DNA from: Chloroflexota bacterium
GTDB lineage: Bacteria; Chloroflexota; Dehalococcoidia; Lucifugimonadales; UBA3495
Length of the DNA stretch: 7,356 bases
Assembly: GCA_022561675.1 (NCBI GenBank)
Contig: JADFQT010000128.1
Location: 1 to 7,356 of the forward strand
Direction of reading: 5' to 3'
Positions 1 through 5,908 of this stretch are shown here, piece by piece. Under the pieces are notes generated by a model. It was not told where the DNA came from, searched no databases, and saw only the letters and a list, made by a program, of their open reading frames with translations. The position numbers were made by a program, and so were the translations under genes. Within the stretch, counting starts at the first letter, position 1, and every line of letters starts with the position of its first letter.

Positions 1-2
1 GG

Positions 3-521
3 GACATGCCCTACCAAAGGGCAAGCTCCAGGAATCCTGAGGACATAATAGGTGAGTGGCGAGGGACCTGTTCGGGGAAACACTACCTCCTCAGAGACTT
101 GTTTGAAGAGTTGGGGTTCAAAACTCGGATCTTGATGTGCCCCCATTTTTTTACCCCGCAGAATACCGCCCATTTCCCAGTCGGCCTCCGCAGGCAGACA
201 TTAGCCGGCTCTATCCCAGATATACACACCTTCCTTCGGGTTGAGTTCGCAGACGAGTGGATCGACGTTGACGCGACTTGGCCGCTTCAGGCCGGTAGCT
301 TGGGCTTCCCGGTCAACCTGGACCTACGGCCCGGCGTTAACATGGAGATCGCCTGTCAGCCTATCGAAATCTTGGAGATTCCCGGGGGAATGGAGCCCCA
401 GTCCTTTAAAGAACAGCTTATCGCTGCCCACTGCCACGGCCGGCAGGATCAGCGGGATCGATTTATTGAGGACATGAGCGGCTGGCTTTCGGAAATCACC
501 CCTCGTATGGATAGCCAGTAG
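3..521 (+). CDS. Transglutaminase-like domain protein, 5' end cut by window edge
   Basis: This is probably a transglutaminase-like (papain-fold) protein of unknown substrate. The reading frame is already open at base 3 and no ribosome binding site is visible, so the N-terminus most likely lies outside the window; the first in-window ATG is at 6. Counting from that ATG, a candidate Cys-His-Asp triad can be seen: C22 in GTCSGKHYLL, H74 in PDIHTFLRVEF, and D89 in WIDVDATW. The order and spacing match the superfamily, in which the Cys sits at the start of a helix and the His and Asp lie on adjacent strands. From memory, similar bacterial proteins have a PYxR segment shortly before the GTCS-KH motif, which supports a missing N-terminal extension. 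The gene ends in TAG, 17 bp before an aldo/keto reductase, so the two may be co-transcribed. The fold is fairly secure; the activity (protease, amidase or other) is unknown. Confidence 0.62.
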   Translation, partial: DMPYQRASSRNPEDIIGEWRGTCSGKHYLLRDLFEELGFKTRILMCPHFFTPQNTAHFPVGLRRQTLAGSIPDIHTFLRVEFADEWIDVDATWPLQAGSLGFPVNLDLRPGVNMEIACQPIEILEIPGGMEPQSFKEQLIAAHCHGRQDQRDRFIEDMSGWLSEITPRMDSQ

Positions 522-527
522 TTGGAT

Positions 528-537
528 AGAGGAAGAG
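528..537 (+). promoter_or_regulatory. Ribosome binding site of the aldo/keto reductase gene
   Basis: The purine-rich stretch AGAGGAAGAG lies just before ATG 539. It fills most of the 17-bp gap after the upstream stop codon and supports this start. Confidence 0.6.
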
Positions 538-538
538 T

Positions 539-1546
539 ATGAAATATCGGCAGTTACCCGGAACTGACCTGCAGCTCTCGGAAATCGGCTTTGGCGTTTG
601 GACCGTAGCCACCAACTGGTGGGGCAATATTCCCGAGGAGCAAAGGGCGGAACTGCTGGAAAACGCCCTGGAGTTGGGCGTCAACTTTTTCGACACCGCC
701 GATACTTACGGCGAGGGTTATGGTGAGGAAATTCTGGCCAAGGTGCTGGGCCACCGCCGCCATGAAATCGTAATCGCGACCAAATTTGGCTACGACTTCT
801 ACGACAAATTGACCCCCCGCGTCGGCCACCAGGAGCGCCCTCAGAAATTCGACCCCGAGTTCGTGCGCTTCGCCTGCGAGCAGAGCCTGCGGAGGCTCCG
901 CACCGACTACATAGACATTTATCAGCTCCATAACCCAAAGATGGACGCCATAGAGAATGACGAGCTTTTTGAAACCCTGGATGAGCTTCAGCGGGAGGGC
1001 AAAATCCGCCGCTACGGCGCCGCCTTGGGGCCGGACATCGGCTGGTTCGAAGAAGGCGAGGTTGCCATGAAGGAGCGCCAGGTCAGGAGCGTCCAGATCA
1101 TCTACAGCATCCTGGAGCAAGACCCGGCCAAGGCCTTCTTCCCCATCGCTCAAGATCAGCAAGTGGGGCTGTTGAGCCGGGTTCCCCATGCCTCGGAAGC
1201 CCTTACCGGGCGTTACACCGAAGCTCCTACCTTTGAGGAAGGAGACCACCGCTCGCATCGTCGCACCGAATGGCTCCGGGAGGCCCTACGCAAGGTGGAG
1301 CAGGTCAAGTTCCTGGCCGGAGAGGATACGGGCCGAACTCTCAGCCAGGCGGCCATCAAGTTTTGTCTGTACCAGCCGACCATCGTCACCGTCCTGCCCA
1401 ACTTCACCAACCTGGAAGAGCTGCGGGACTACACGGGTGCGGTGGATGCTCCCGACCTGACCGACCAGGAGCAGTCTCTGCTGGACGAACTCTGGGAAAA
1501 TGACTTCCAATTGGAAGAGGCCGTGCCCCAGTTTAGAGAGATCTAG
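539..1546 (+). CDS. Aldo/keto reductase family oxidoreductase
   Basis: This is a cytosolic NAD(P)H-dependent carbonyl reductase of the aldo/keto reductase superfamily, 335 aa, a normal full length. The (beta/alpha)8-barrel signatures are in order: the N-terminal hairpin MKYRQLPGTDLQLSEIGFG, then NFFDTADTYGEG, then DYIDIYQLHNP. The catalytic tetrad is intact, with D52, Y57, K82 (IATKFGYD) and H131. The C-terminal part, including the AIKFCLYQP segment (272-280) and VLPNFTNLEELRD (285-297), resembles the cofactor-binding end of the barrel. ATG 539 is chosen because it has a good ribosome binding site and gives the canonical N-terminus. The gene follows the transglutaminase-like gene by 17 bp and is separated from ppdK by 222 bp, so it probably closes its own transcription unit. 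The substrate cannot be read from the sequence; many family members act on small aldehydes or sugars. Confidence 0.9.
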   Translation: MKYRQLPGTDLQLSEIGFGVWTVATNWWGNIPEEQRAELLENALELGVNFFDTADTYGEGYGEEILAKVLGHRRHEIVIATKFGYDFYDKLTPRVGHQERPQKFDPEFVRFACEQSLRRLRTDYIDIYQLHNPKMDAIENDELFETLDELQREGKIRRYGAALGPDIGWFEEGEVAMKERQVRSVQIIYSILEQDPAKAFFPIAQDQQVGLLSRVPHASEALTGRYTEAPTFEEGDHRSHRRTEWLREALRKVEQVKFLAGEDTGRTLSQAAIKFCLYQPTIVTVLPNFTNLEELRDYTGAVDAPDLTDQEQSLLDELWENDFQLEEAVPQFREI

Positions 1547-1603
1547 CCGACCTCTTCCTCAATCCCCTTTTCGCATAATTCCTGCTTCCCAACACTCTGG
1601 CGC

Positions 1604-1663
1604 AACGAATGCCGGAGCCATACTGCGCGTCATTCGTTAATCGGTGACAGGTCCTTAACGAAT
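1604..1663. repeat. Two overlapping inverted repeats upstream of ppdK
   Basis: The 7-mer AACGAAT occurs at 1604-1610 and 1657-1663, and its reverse complement ATTCGTT lies between them at 1632-1638. The middle copy can pair perfectly with either side: 1604-1611 with 1631-1638 (8 bp), or 1632-1640 with 1655-1663 (9 bp, 14-nt loop). The two pairings exclude each other. No T-run follows, so this is not an obvious intrinsic terminator. It lies upstream of the candidate -10 box and could be a set of operator half-sites, or a structure in the 3' tail of the upstream transcript. Confidence 0.5.
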
Positions 1664-1702
1664 CGAGCTTTCAATTTCAATACTCATTATCGCGAATTGA
1701 GG

Positions 1703-1708
1703 TATACT
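1703..1708 (+). promoter_or_regulatory. Candidate -10 box for ppdK
   Basis: TATACT matches the sigma-70 consensus TATAAT at five of six positions. It lies in an AT-richer part of the gap, 60 bp before the ppdK start. No convincing -35 hexamer is found 16-18 bp upstream, and the extended -10 TG is absent, so this is tentative. It predicts a leader of about 50 nt. Confidence 0.35.
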
Positions 1709-1754
1709 CCGGTCGGATCACTGACCCTCCAATTAACATAACCGAATCCGCATT

Positions 1755-1761
1755 GGGGAGG
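1755..1761 (+). promoter_or_regulatory. Strong ribosome binding site of ppdK
   Basis: GGGGAGG lies 7 nt before ATG 1769 and fixes the start. A CCTCC at 1726-1730 could pair with its GGAGG core, but only over 5 bp. Confidence 0.75.
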
Positions 1762-1768
1762 TGGCAAT

Positions 1769-4558
1769 ATGGCTACAGCACCGCCGCTGGTAGGGAAGTT
1801 GGTTTATCGGTTCGAGGAGGGTGACGCCACCCAGAGTGAATTGCTGGGCGGGAAGGGAAGCAACCTCTGCGAGATGGCCCACCTCGGGCTCCCTGTCCCG
1901 CCAGGATTCGTCATCACCACCCAGGTCTGCCAGAGTTACTTCTCTTCGGGCCAAACCTTGCCCGAGGGACTGTGGGAGTCCCTGCGAGAGAACATCGATC
2001 TCTTGGAGAGTTCCCTAGCCCGGGAATTCGGCTCTTCTTCCAACCCTCTGCTGGTCTCGGTCCGCTCCGGCGCCGCGGTATCCATGCCGGGAATGATGGA
2101 TACCATCCTGAACTTAGGAATTAACGACGAGATCGCCGAGGGGTTGGCCGGGTTAATGGATAATCCCAGGGCCGCCTACGATGCCTATCGCCGTTTCCTC
2201 CAGATCTACGCCGGCGTGGTTCTTGAAGTGCCCAACGATGTTTTCGAGCCGATCCTTGGCGACGCCAAAACTCGTGCCCAGGTCTCCCAGGATCACCAGC
2301 TAAGCCCGGAGCAACTGCGGGCTATCATCGAAGATTACAAAGAAGCCATCCGACGCCACTCCGGGCGGGACGTTCCCGAAGACCCCTGGACCCAGCTCAA
2401 GGAGGCTGTGGAGGCCGTGTTCCGCAGTTGGAACACCCCCCGGGCCATCCACTATCGGGATTACTACGGAATTTCCCAAGACCTGGGCACCGCGGTCACA
2501 ATCATGAGCATGGTCTACGGGAACTTGGGAGATACCAGCGGCACTGGCGTCCTGTTTACTCGCGATCCTTCCAGCGGAAAGAAGGAGGTCTTAGGGGAAT
2601 ACCTGCCCAACGCCCAGGGGGAGGACGTGGTGGCCGGTGGTCGAACGCCGCGGCCGTTAGCGGAGCTGGCGACCTCGATGCCGCAAGTTTACCGGCAATT
2701 GACCGCTATGGCCCACCAGCTGGAAAACCACTACCGTGACCTTCAGGACATTGAGTTTACGGTGGAGGAGGGAAGACTGTTCCTGCTGCAGACCCGTAAC
2801 GCCAAACGTACGCCAATGGCGGCGGTGAGGGCGGCGGTGGACATGGCCGAAGAAGGTTTGATCACGCGGCAGGAAGCCTTGCTACGCATCAAGCCGGATG
2901 AGCTGTCCCAGCTGTTGGTGCCCAAATTCACTGAAGACCTGGACTCGGCCGAGGCCCAGAACTCACTGCTGGCCCGGGGAGCTCCGGCATCCCCCGGCGC
3001 GGCCTCTGGCATGGTTTGCTTCGATGCCGCGGCCGCCGTGGCGGCTGCCCTGCAGGGCGAAGCGGTGATTTTGGTGCGACCGGAAACCAAGCCCGACGAC
3101 ATTCACGGTATCACGGCCTCCGTCGGCGTGCTGACCTGCCGCGGTGGTGTCACCAGCCACGCTGCAGTGGTGACTAGGGGAATGGGCATACCCTGCGTGG
3201 TGAGCTGCGAAGAGGTATGGGTGGACCTGGAGCAGGGCTGCCTCACGGCCAACGGCAAGACCGTTTGGGCCGGGGAGTACATCAGTCTGGATGGAGGAAC
3301 AGGGGAGGTTTTCCACGCCGCCTACAAGACCGAACTGCCCGAGTTGGATGAATTTGAGGAAGGCAAGACGCTTCTGGGCTGGGCGGATCGGGTCAAGAGA
3401 CTGGGGGTTTGGGCCAACGCAGATACCCCACAAGATGCCACTCAGGCCTTGTCTCTGGGCGCGGAGGGCATTGGTCTCTGCCGCACCGAGCATATGTTCC
3501 TGGACCCGGAACGCCTGCCGGCGGTGCGTCAAATGCTACTCAACGCACCGGCAGCGGAAGAGTGGCGGCGGGATAATTTGGGAGCCGGGGTGGCGCCCAA
3601 AGACCAAGACCAGCTTGGTGAGCTGGTTCGAAAATCCCCGGTCAGGAAATTTTATGAGGCCCTGGATCAGGTGCGCAGGTTTCAAACCGAGGATTTCACC
3701 GGCATTCTGAGGGTCATGGGGAACCGGCCGGTGATCATTCGCTTGCTCGACGCCCCCTTGCACGAGTTTTTGCCCTCTCAGGAAGAATTGCTTGCCGAGC
3801 TGGAGGAATTGCGTTCCAAACCCGGTGTCTCCAGCGGCCAGATTACTGAAAAGGAGGAGCTAGCGCGGCTGGCCGACTCCCTGCGGGAGGCCAACCCCAT
3901 GCTGGGGCATCGAGGCTGCCGGTTGGGGCTGAGTTTCCCCCCCATCTACCAGATGCAGGTTGAAGCCATAATGACCGCCAGCGTAGGCTTGATTAAGCAA
4001 GGATGCCCGGTGCAACCGGAAATCATGATCCCGCTGATAGTCGATGTTGAGGAGATGCGTAGGCTCCGGCGAGACCTGACGGCGGTGGCCGAAGCCGTGC
4101 AGCAGGAGGCGGGCGTTCGGGTTGCTTACAAGTTTGGGACCATGATTGAAACCCCCCGCGCCGCCCTGACCGCTGGAAAAATCGCGGAAGTGGCCGACTT
4201 CTTCAGCTTCGGCACCAACGACCTGACCCAGCTGACCTTTGGCTTTAGTCGGGACGACGCCGAAGGCAAATTCCTCCGTTCTTACATCCAGGAGGGCATT
4301 TTGCCGGCGGACCCCTTCTCCACCCTGGATCAGGAGGGCGTCGGCGATCTGATCCGGCACGCCGTCGCAGCCGGCCGAGAAGCCCGGCCAAGCCTGGAGC
4401 TTGGTATCTGCGGAGAGCACGGTGGAGACGGAGCGAGTGTAGCCTTCTTCCACCGGCTGGGGTTGGATTACGTTAGCTGCTCTCCCTACCGGGTGCCCGC
4501 GGCGCGTCTGGCCGCGGCCCAGGCCGCGCTGGCCGAGTCCACAGAGACTGCTGACTAG
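1769..4558 (+). CDS. ppdK: Pyruvate, phosphate dikinase
   Basis: This cytosolic enzyme interconverts pyruvate + ATP + Pi with PEP + AMP + PPi. All three domains are present. The N-terminal ATP-grasp region includes GGKGSNLCEM (27-36), SVRSGAAVSMPGMMDTILNLG (97-117) and TGVLFTRDPSSG (259-270). The phosphohistidine domain has GGVTSHAAVVTRG with catalytic H464; T462, two residues before it, is at the position phosphorylated in plant enzymes. The C-terminal TIM barrel has R572 (GLCRTEH), R658 (PVIIRLLDAPLHEF), E794 (TMIETPR), N817/D818 (FGTNDLTQ) and catalytic C881 (GICGEHGGD). At 929 aa it is longer than the clostridial enzyme (about 874 aa, from memory). Most of the excess, about 30 residues, lies between R572 and R658. 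PEP synthase is unlikely, because the GAAVSMPGMMDT and GHRGCRLG motifs are those of the dikinase. It has its own likely promoter and appears monocistronic. Confidence 0.97.
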   Translation: MATAPPLVGKLVYRFEEGDATQSELLGGKGSNLCEMAHLGLPVPPGFVITTQVCQSYFSSGQTLPEGLWESLRENIDLLESSLAREFGSSSNPLLVSVRSGAAVSMPGMMDTILNLGINDEIAEGLAGLMDNPRAAYDAYRRFLQIYAGVVLEVPNDVFEPILGDAKTRAQVSQDHQLSPEQLRAIIEDYKEAIRRHSGRDVPEDPWTQLKEAVEAVFRSWNTPRAIHYRDYYGISQDLGTAVTIMSMVYGNLGDTSGTGVLFTRDPSSGKKEVLGEYLPNAQGEDVVAGGRTPRPLAELATSMPQVYRQLTAMAHQLENHYRDLQDIEFTVEEGRLFLLQTRNAKRTPMAAVRAAVDMAEEGLITRQEALLRIKPDELSQLLVPKFTEDLDSAEAQNSLLARGAPASPGAASGMVCFDAAAAVAAALQGEAVILVRPETKPDDIHGITASVGVLTCRGGVTSHAAVVTRGMGIPCVVSCEEVWVDLEQGCLTANGKTVWAGEYISLDGGTGEVFHAAYKTELPELDEFEEGKTLLGWADRVKRLGVWANADTPQDATQALSLGAEGIGLCRTEHMFLDPERLPAVRQMLLNAPAAEEWRRDNLGAGVAPKDQDQLGELVRKSPVRKFYEALDQVRRFQTEDFTGILRVMGNRPVIIRLLDAPLHEFLPSQEELLAELEELRSKPGVSSGQITEKEELARLADSLREANPMLGHRGCRLGLSFPPIYQMQVEAIMTASVGLIKQGCPVQPEIMIPLIVDVEEMRRLRRDLTAVAEAVQQEAGVRVAYKFGTMIETPRAALTAGKIAEVADFFSFGTNDLTQLTFGFSRDDAEGKFLRSYIQEGILPADPFSTLDQEGVGDLIRHAVAAGREARPSLELGICGEHGGDGASVAFFHRLGLDYVSCSPYRVPAARLAAAQAALAESTETAD

Positions 4559-4594
4559 GAAATTATCTCAAAACTCTTGTATTCCGGGTGGACC

Positions 4595-4728
4595 GTCCTT
4601 CGACAAGCTCAAGACGAGCGGCCGATGATCTTTATCCGTTCGCGGTGAGCAGCGCTATGGCCGCAAATGCGGACCGTACATAGGGCAATAACTGGAGCAG
4701 TTACTTGAAAGCTTGTCGAACCAGGAAC
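4595..4728. repeat. CTTCGACAAGCTC-type inverted repeat, right arm split by 62 bp
   Basis: The left arm, 4599-4621, begins TTCGACAAGCTC and ends GAGCGG. The right arm starts CCGTTCGCGGTGAGC at 4636-4650 and resumes as TTGTCGAA at 4713-4720. If 4651-4712 is removed, the two 23-nt arms pair at 19 positions, including an unbroken 13-bp run, plus one G-U pair, around a 14-nt loop. This resembles, from memory, a short dispersed intergenic repeat seen in many bacterial genomes. The interrupting 62 bp ends in AGC, which also ends the 4636-4650 segment. Confidence 0.6.
4689..4703. repeat. Short hairpin inside the 62-bp interrupting segment
   Basis: TAACTG (4689-4694) and CAGTTA (4698-4703) form a perfect 6-bp inverted repeat around GAG. 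The same segment holds a near-palindrome, CCGCAAATGCGG, at 4661-4672. No function is evident. Confidence 0.35.
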
Positions 4729-4754
4729 GAGGGGGTCTCACACACTCGCTTAAT

Positions 4755-4780
4755 CCTGGTCCATTTTATCCCGGACCAGG
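4755..4780 (+). promoter_or_regulatory. Perfect 8-bp hairpin upstream of cobO
   Basis: CCTGGTCC (4755-4762) and GGACCAGG (4773-4780) are exact reverse complements around a 10-nt loop, ATTTTATCCC. It lies 49 bp before the cobO start. No T-run follows, so it is unlikely to be a simple intrinsic terminator; it may be an operator or an mRNA leader structure. The conserved B12-box of a cobalamin riboswitch is not visible here. Confidence 0.4.
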
Positions 4781-4829
4781 CTATCTCCGGCGAGGCTAAT
4801 TCGAAAATTTCCCAAGGGAGGCTGCCAAA

Positions 4830-5402
4830 ATGAGCTCTGAACAGGCCGCTGAGCCTGGGCCCCAATCGGTAAAGGGACCCCGCATCAACAAGGGGCTGGT
4901 AATTGTCAACACCGGCAACGGTAAGGGGAAGACCACGGCCGCCATGGGCGTGCTCTTCCGGGCTTGGGGACGGGACATGAAGGTGATAATGCTCCAGTTC
5001 ATCAAGCACACCACTGCCAATTTTGGGGAGCAGCGCGCTGCCCAGAAGATAGGCGTAACCGTTCGCGCCATGGGAGACGGCTTTACCTGGCGTTCCCGGG
5101 ATTTGGACCAGAGCGCAGACCTGGCGCGGGCCTTGTGGGAAGATGCCAAAGAAATAATTGCCGCCGGCGAACACGATGTGGTGATCCTCGATGAGTTCAC
5201 CTATCCCATGCATTACCAGTGGATTCCTGTTTCGGAGGTTATTGAGGCCCTGAAGCAGCGGCCGGAGATGCAGCACGTGATCATCACCGGACGACACGCC
5301 CCCGAGGAGCTGGTGGAGTACGCCGATCTGGTCACGGAGATGTCGGTGGTCAAGCACCCCTATACCAGTGGAATCAAGGCCCAGCCGGGCATCGAATTTT
5401 AG
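4830..5402 (+). CDS. cobO: Corrinoid adenosyltransferase (CobO/BtuR/CobA type)
   Basis: This cytosolic enzyme transfers the 5'-deoxyadenosyl group from ATP to reduced Co(I) corrinoid, making the upper ligand of adenosylcobalamin in de novo synthesis or salvage. At 190 aa it is a full-length member of the CobO/BtuR P-loop family, not the unrelated PduO or EutT types. The P-loop GNGKGKTTAA (29-38) carries K34 and T35. VVILDEFTYPMHY (117-129) carries the D121/E122 pair. The C-terminal signature runs through ITGRHAPEELVEYADLVTEM (152-171), then VKHPYTSGIKAQPGIEF to the end. The N-terminal tail before the core is about 20 residues, somewhat shorter than in proteobacterial CobO. ATG 4830 has an AGGGAGG 8 nt upstream. 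It heads the cobalamin cluster and is followed after 23 bp by an unknown gene and then cobT. Confidence 0.94.
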   Translation: MSSEQAAEPGPQSVKGPRINKGLVIVNTGNGKGKTTAAMGVLFRAWGRDMKVIMLQFIKHTTANFGEQRAAQKIGVTVRAMGDGFTWRSRDLDQSADLARALWEDAKEIIAAGEHDVVILDEFTYPMHYQWIPVSEVIEALKQRPEMQHVIITGRHAPEELVEYADLVTEMSVVKHPYTSGIKAQPGIEF

Positions 5403-5413
5403 CGGGCCCTAGC

Positions 5414-5419
5414 AGGAGG
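5414..5419 (+). promoter_or_regulatory. Ribosome binding site that decides the start of the unknown gene
   Basis: A consensus AGGAGG lies 6 nt before ATG 5426. A TTG at 5420, in the same frame, directly abuts it and is therefore an unlikely start. Confidence 0.75.
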
Positions 5420-5425
5420 TTGGCA

Positions 5426-5815
5426 ATGGCAGAATTAGTCTTCGCGACGGAGATGAAGGGTAACCTGGCTCCAGTAGAGGGGCAGGAGGGGACATTTACT
5501 TTCCGAGCCAATGGCACCGGTCCCAATGGAGAGGCCGTGACCACCCAATCCGACGTTGTTATGGAGCCTGATGGTTTCAAAGAAACGGGCACTATCGAAT
5601 ATGCCGGCCGGGGCAAGGTGTTTTTCGAGACCGTTGGCCTGGGAACGCTGTCGCCCAGTCCGGTAGCGGACCTAAGCTGTGGAGCGGTCGTTTGGCGCAT
5701 AACCGGAGGGGAGGGTGAATTCCAGGGAGCCAGCGGGCATATCACCTCCAACTTCGCTGTCACCGCCGCGGGGGAAGCGGTCGACAATAATTACTCCAGG
5801 ATTTTCCTTCCCTGA
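5426..5815 (+). CDS. Conserved-looking small beta-rich protein of unknown function in the cob cluster
   Basis: I do not recognise this 129-aa protein with confidence. It has no signal peptide or membrane segment, so it is probably cytosolic. It is rich in Gly, Thr, Val and Phe in alternating beta-strand patterns, for example GTFTFRANGTG (22-32) and GKVFFETVGLGTL (63-75). Near the C-terminus it carries WRITGGEGEFQGASGHITSNFAV (90-112, read in pieces: GGEGEF, then GASGHITSNF). This GGxGxFxGAxG pattern recalls bacterial proteins with an allene oxide cyclase/dirigent-like or related small beta-barrel fold; that is a resemblance only. The sole cysteine is C85. ATG 5426 is chosen for its AGGAGG. 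It sits between cobO (23 bp) and cobT (93 bp) on the same strand, so co-transcription is likely, but a role in cobalamin metabolism is unproven. Confidence 0.8.
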   Translation: MAELVFATEMKGNLAPVEGQEGTFTFRANGTGPNGEAVTTQSDVVMEPDGFKETGTIEYAGRGKVFFETVGLGTLSPSPVADLSCGAVVWRITGGEGEFQGASGHITSNFAVTAAGEAVDNNYSRIFLP

Positions 5816-5857
5816 GTCAGCTGGGCCCTGAGTCAACCTGGCCCTGAACCAACCGTG
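5810..5857. repeat. Three degenerate 16-bp tandem repeats after the unknown gene
   Basis: The units are 5810-5825, 5826-5841 and 5842-5857. Each begins CCCTGA, followed by GTCA, GTCA and ACCA in turn. Units 1 and 2 share the first 11 positions but for one base; unit 3 is more diverged. The TGA stop codon of the upstream gene (5813-5815) lies inside the first unit. The array occupies about half of the 93-bp gap before cobT. Confidence 0.6.
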
Positions 5858-5908
5858 GGTTTGCCCCAATTTATTGATCTCCTTTCCCCGGCAAAAAGGA
5901 TCGCAGGC

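Noticed and set aside
554..1258. Long open frame (234 codons) on the minus strand inside the aldo/keto reductase gene
   Set aside because: It is fully antisense to a gene with intact catalytic motifs, has no family-like motif, and is expected by chance in GC-rich coding DNA. The same applies to minus-strand frames at 2963-3532, 3860-4453, 4701-5357 and 6218-6808.
1547..1768. Small gene or RNA in the gap before ppdK
   Set aside because: No frame with a start, a ribosome binding site and convincing codon use was found, and no tRNA or other known RNA fold was recognised.
4590..4677. Direct repeat GGACCGT at 4590-4596 and 4671-4677
   Set aside because: Seven bases is short, and one copy lies inside the insert and the other outside the element, so it fits no simple insertion model.
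4755..4780. Intrinsic terminator for ppdK
   Set aside because: The stem is perfect, but it is about 200 bp past the ppdK stop and no T-run follows the right arm.
4559..4829. Cobalamin riboswitch before cobO
   Set aside because: Looked for because of the gene content, but no recognisable B12-box core or multi-stem arrangement could be seen by eye.
5855..5908. GTG at 5855 as the cobT start
   Set aside because: No ribosome binding site precedes it, it lies in the 16-bp tandem repeat, and it adds 18 residues not typical of CobT. ATG 5909 has AAAAAGGA at good spacing.
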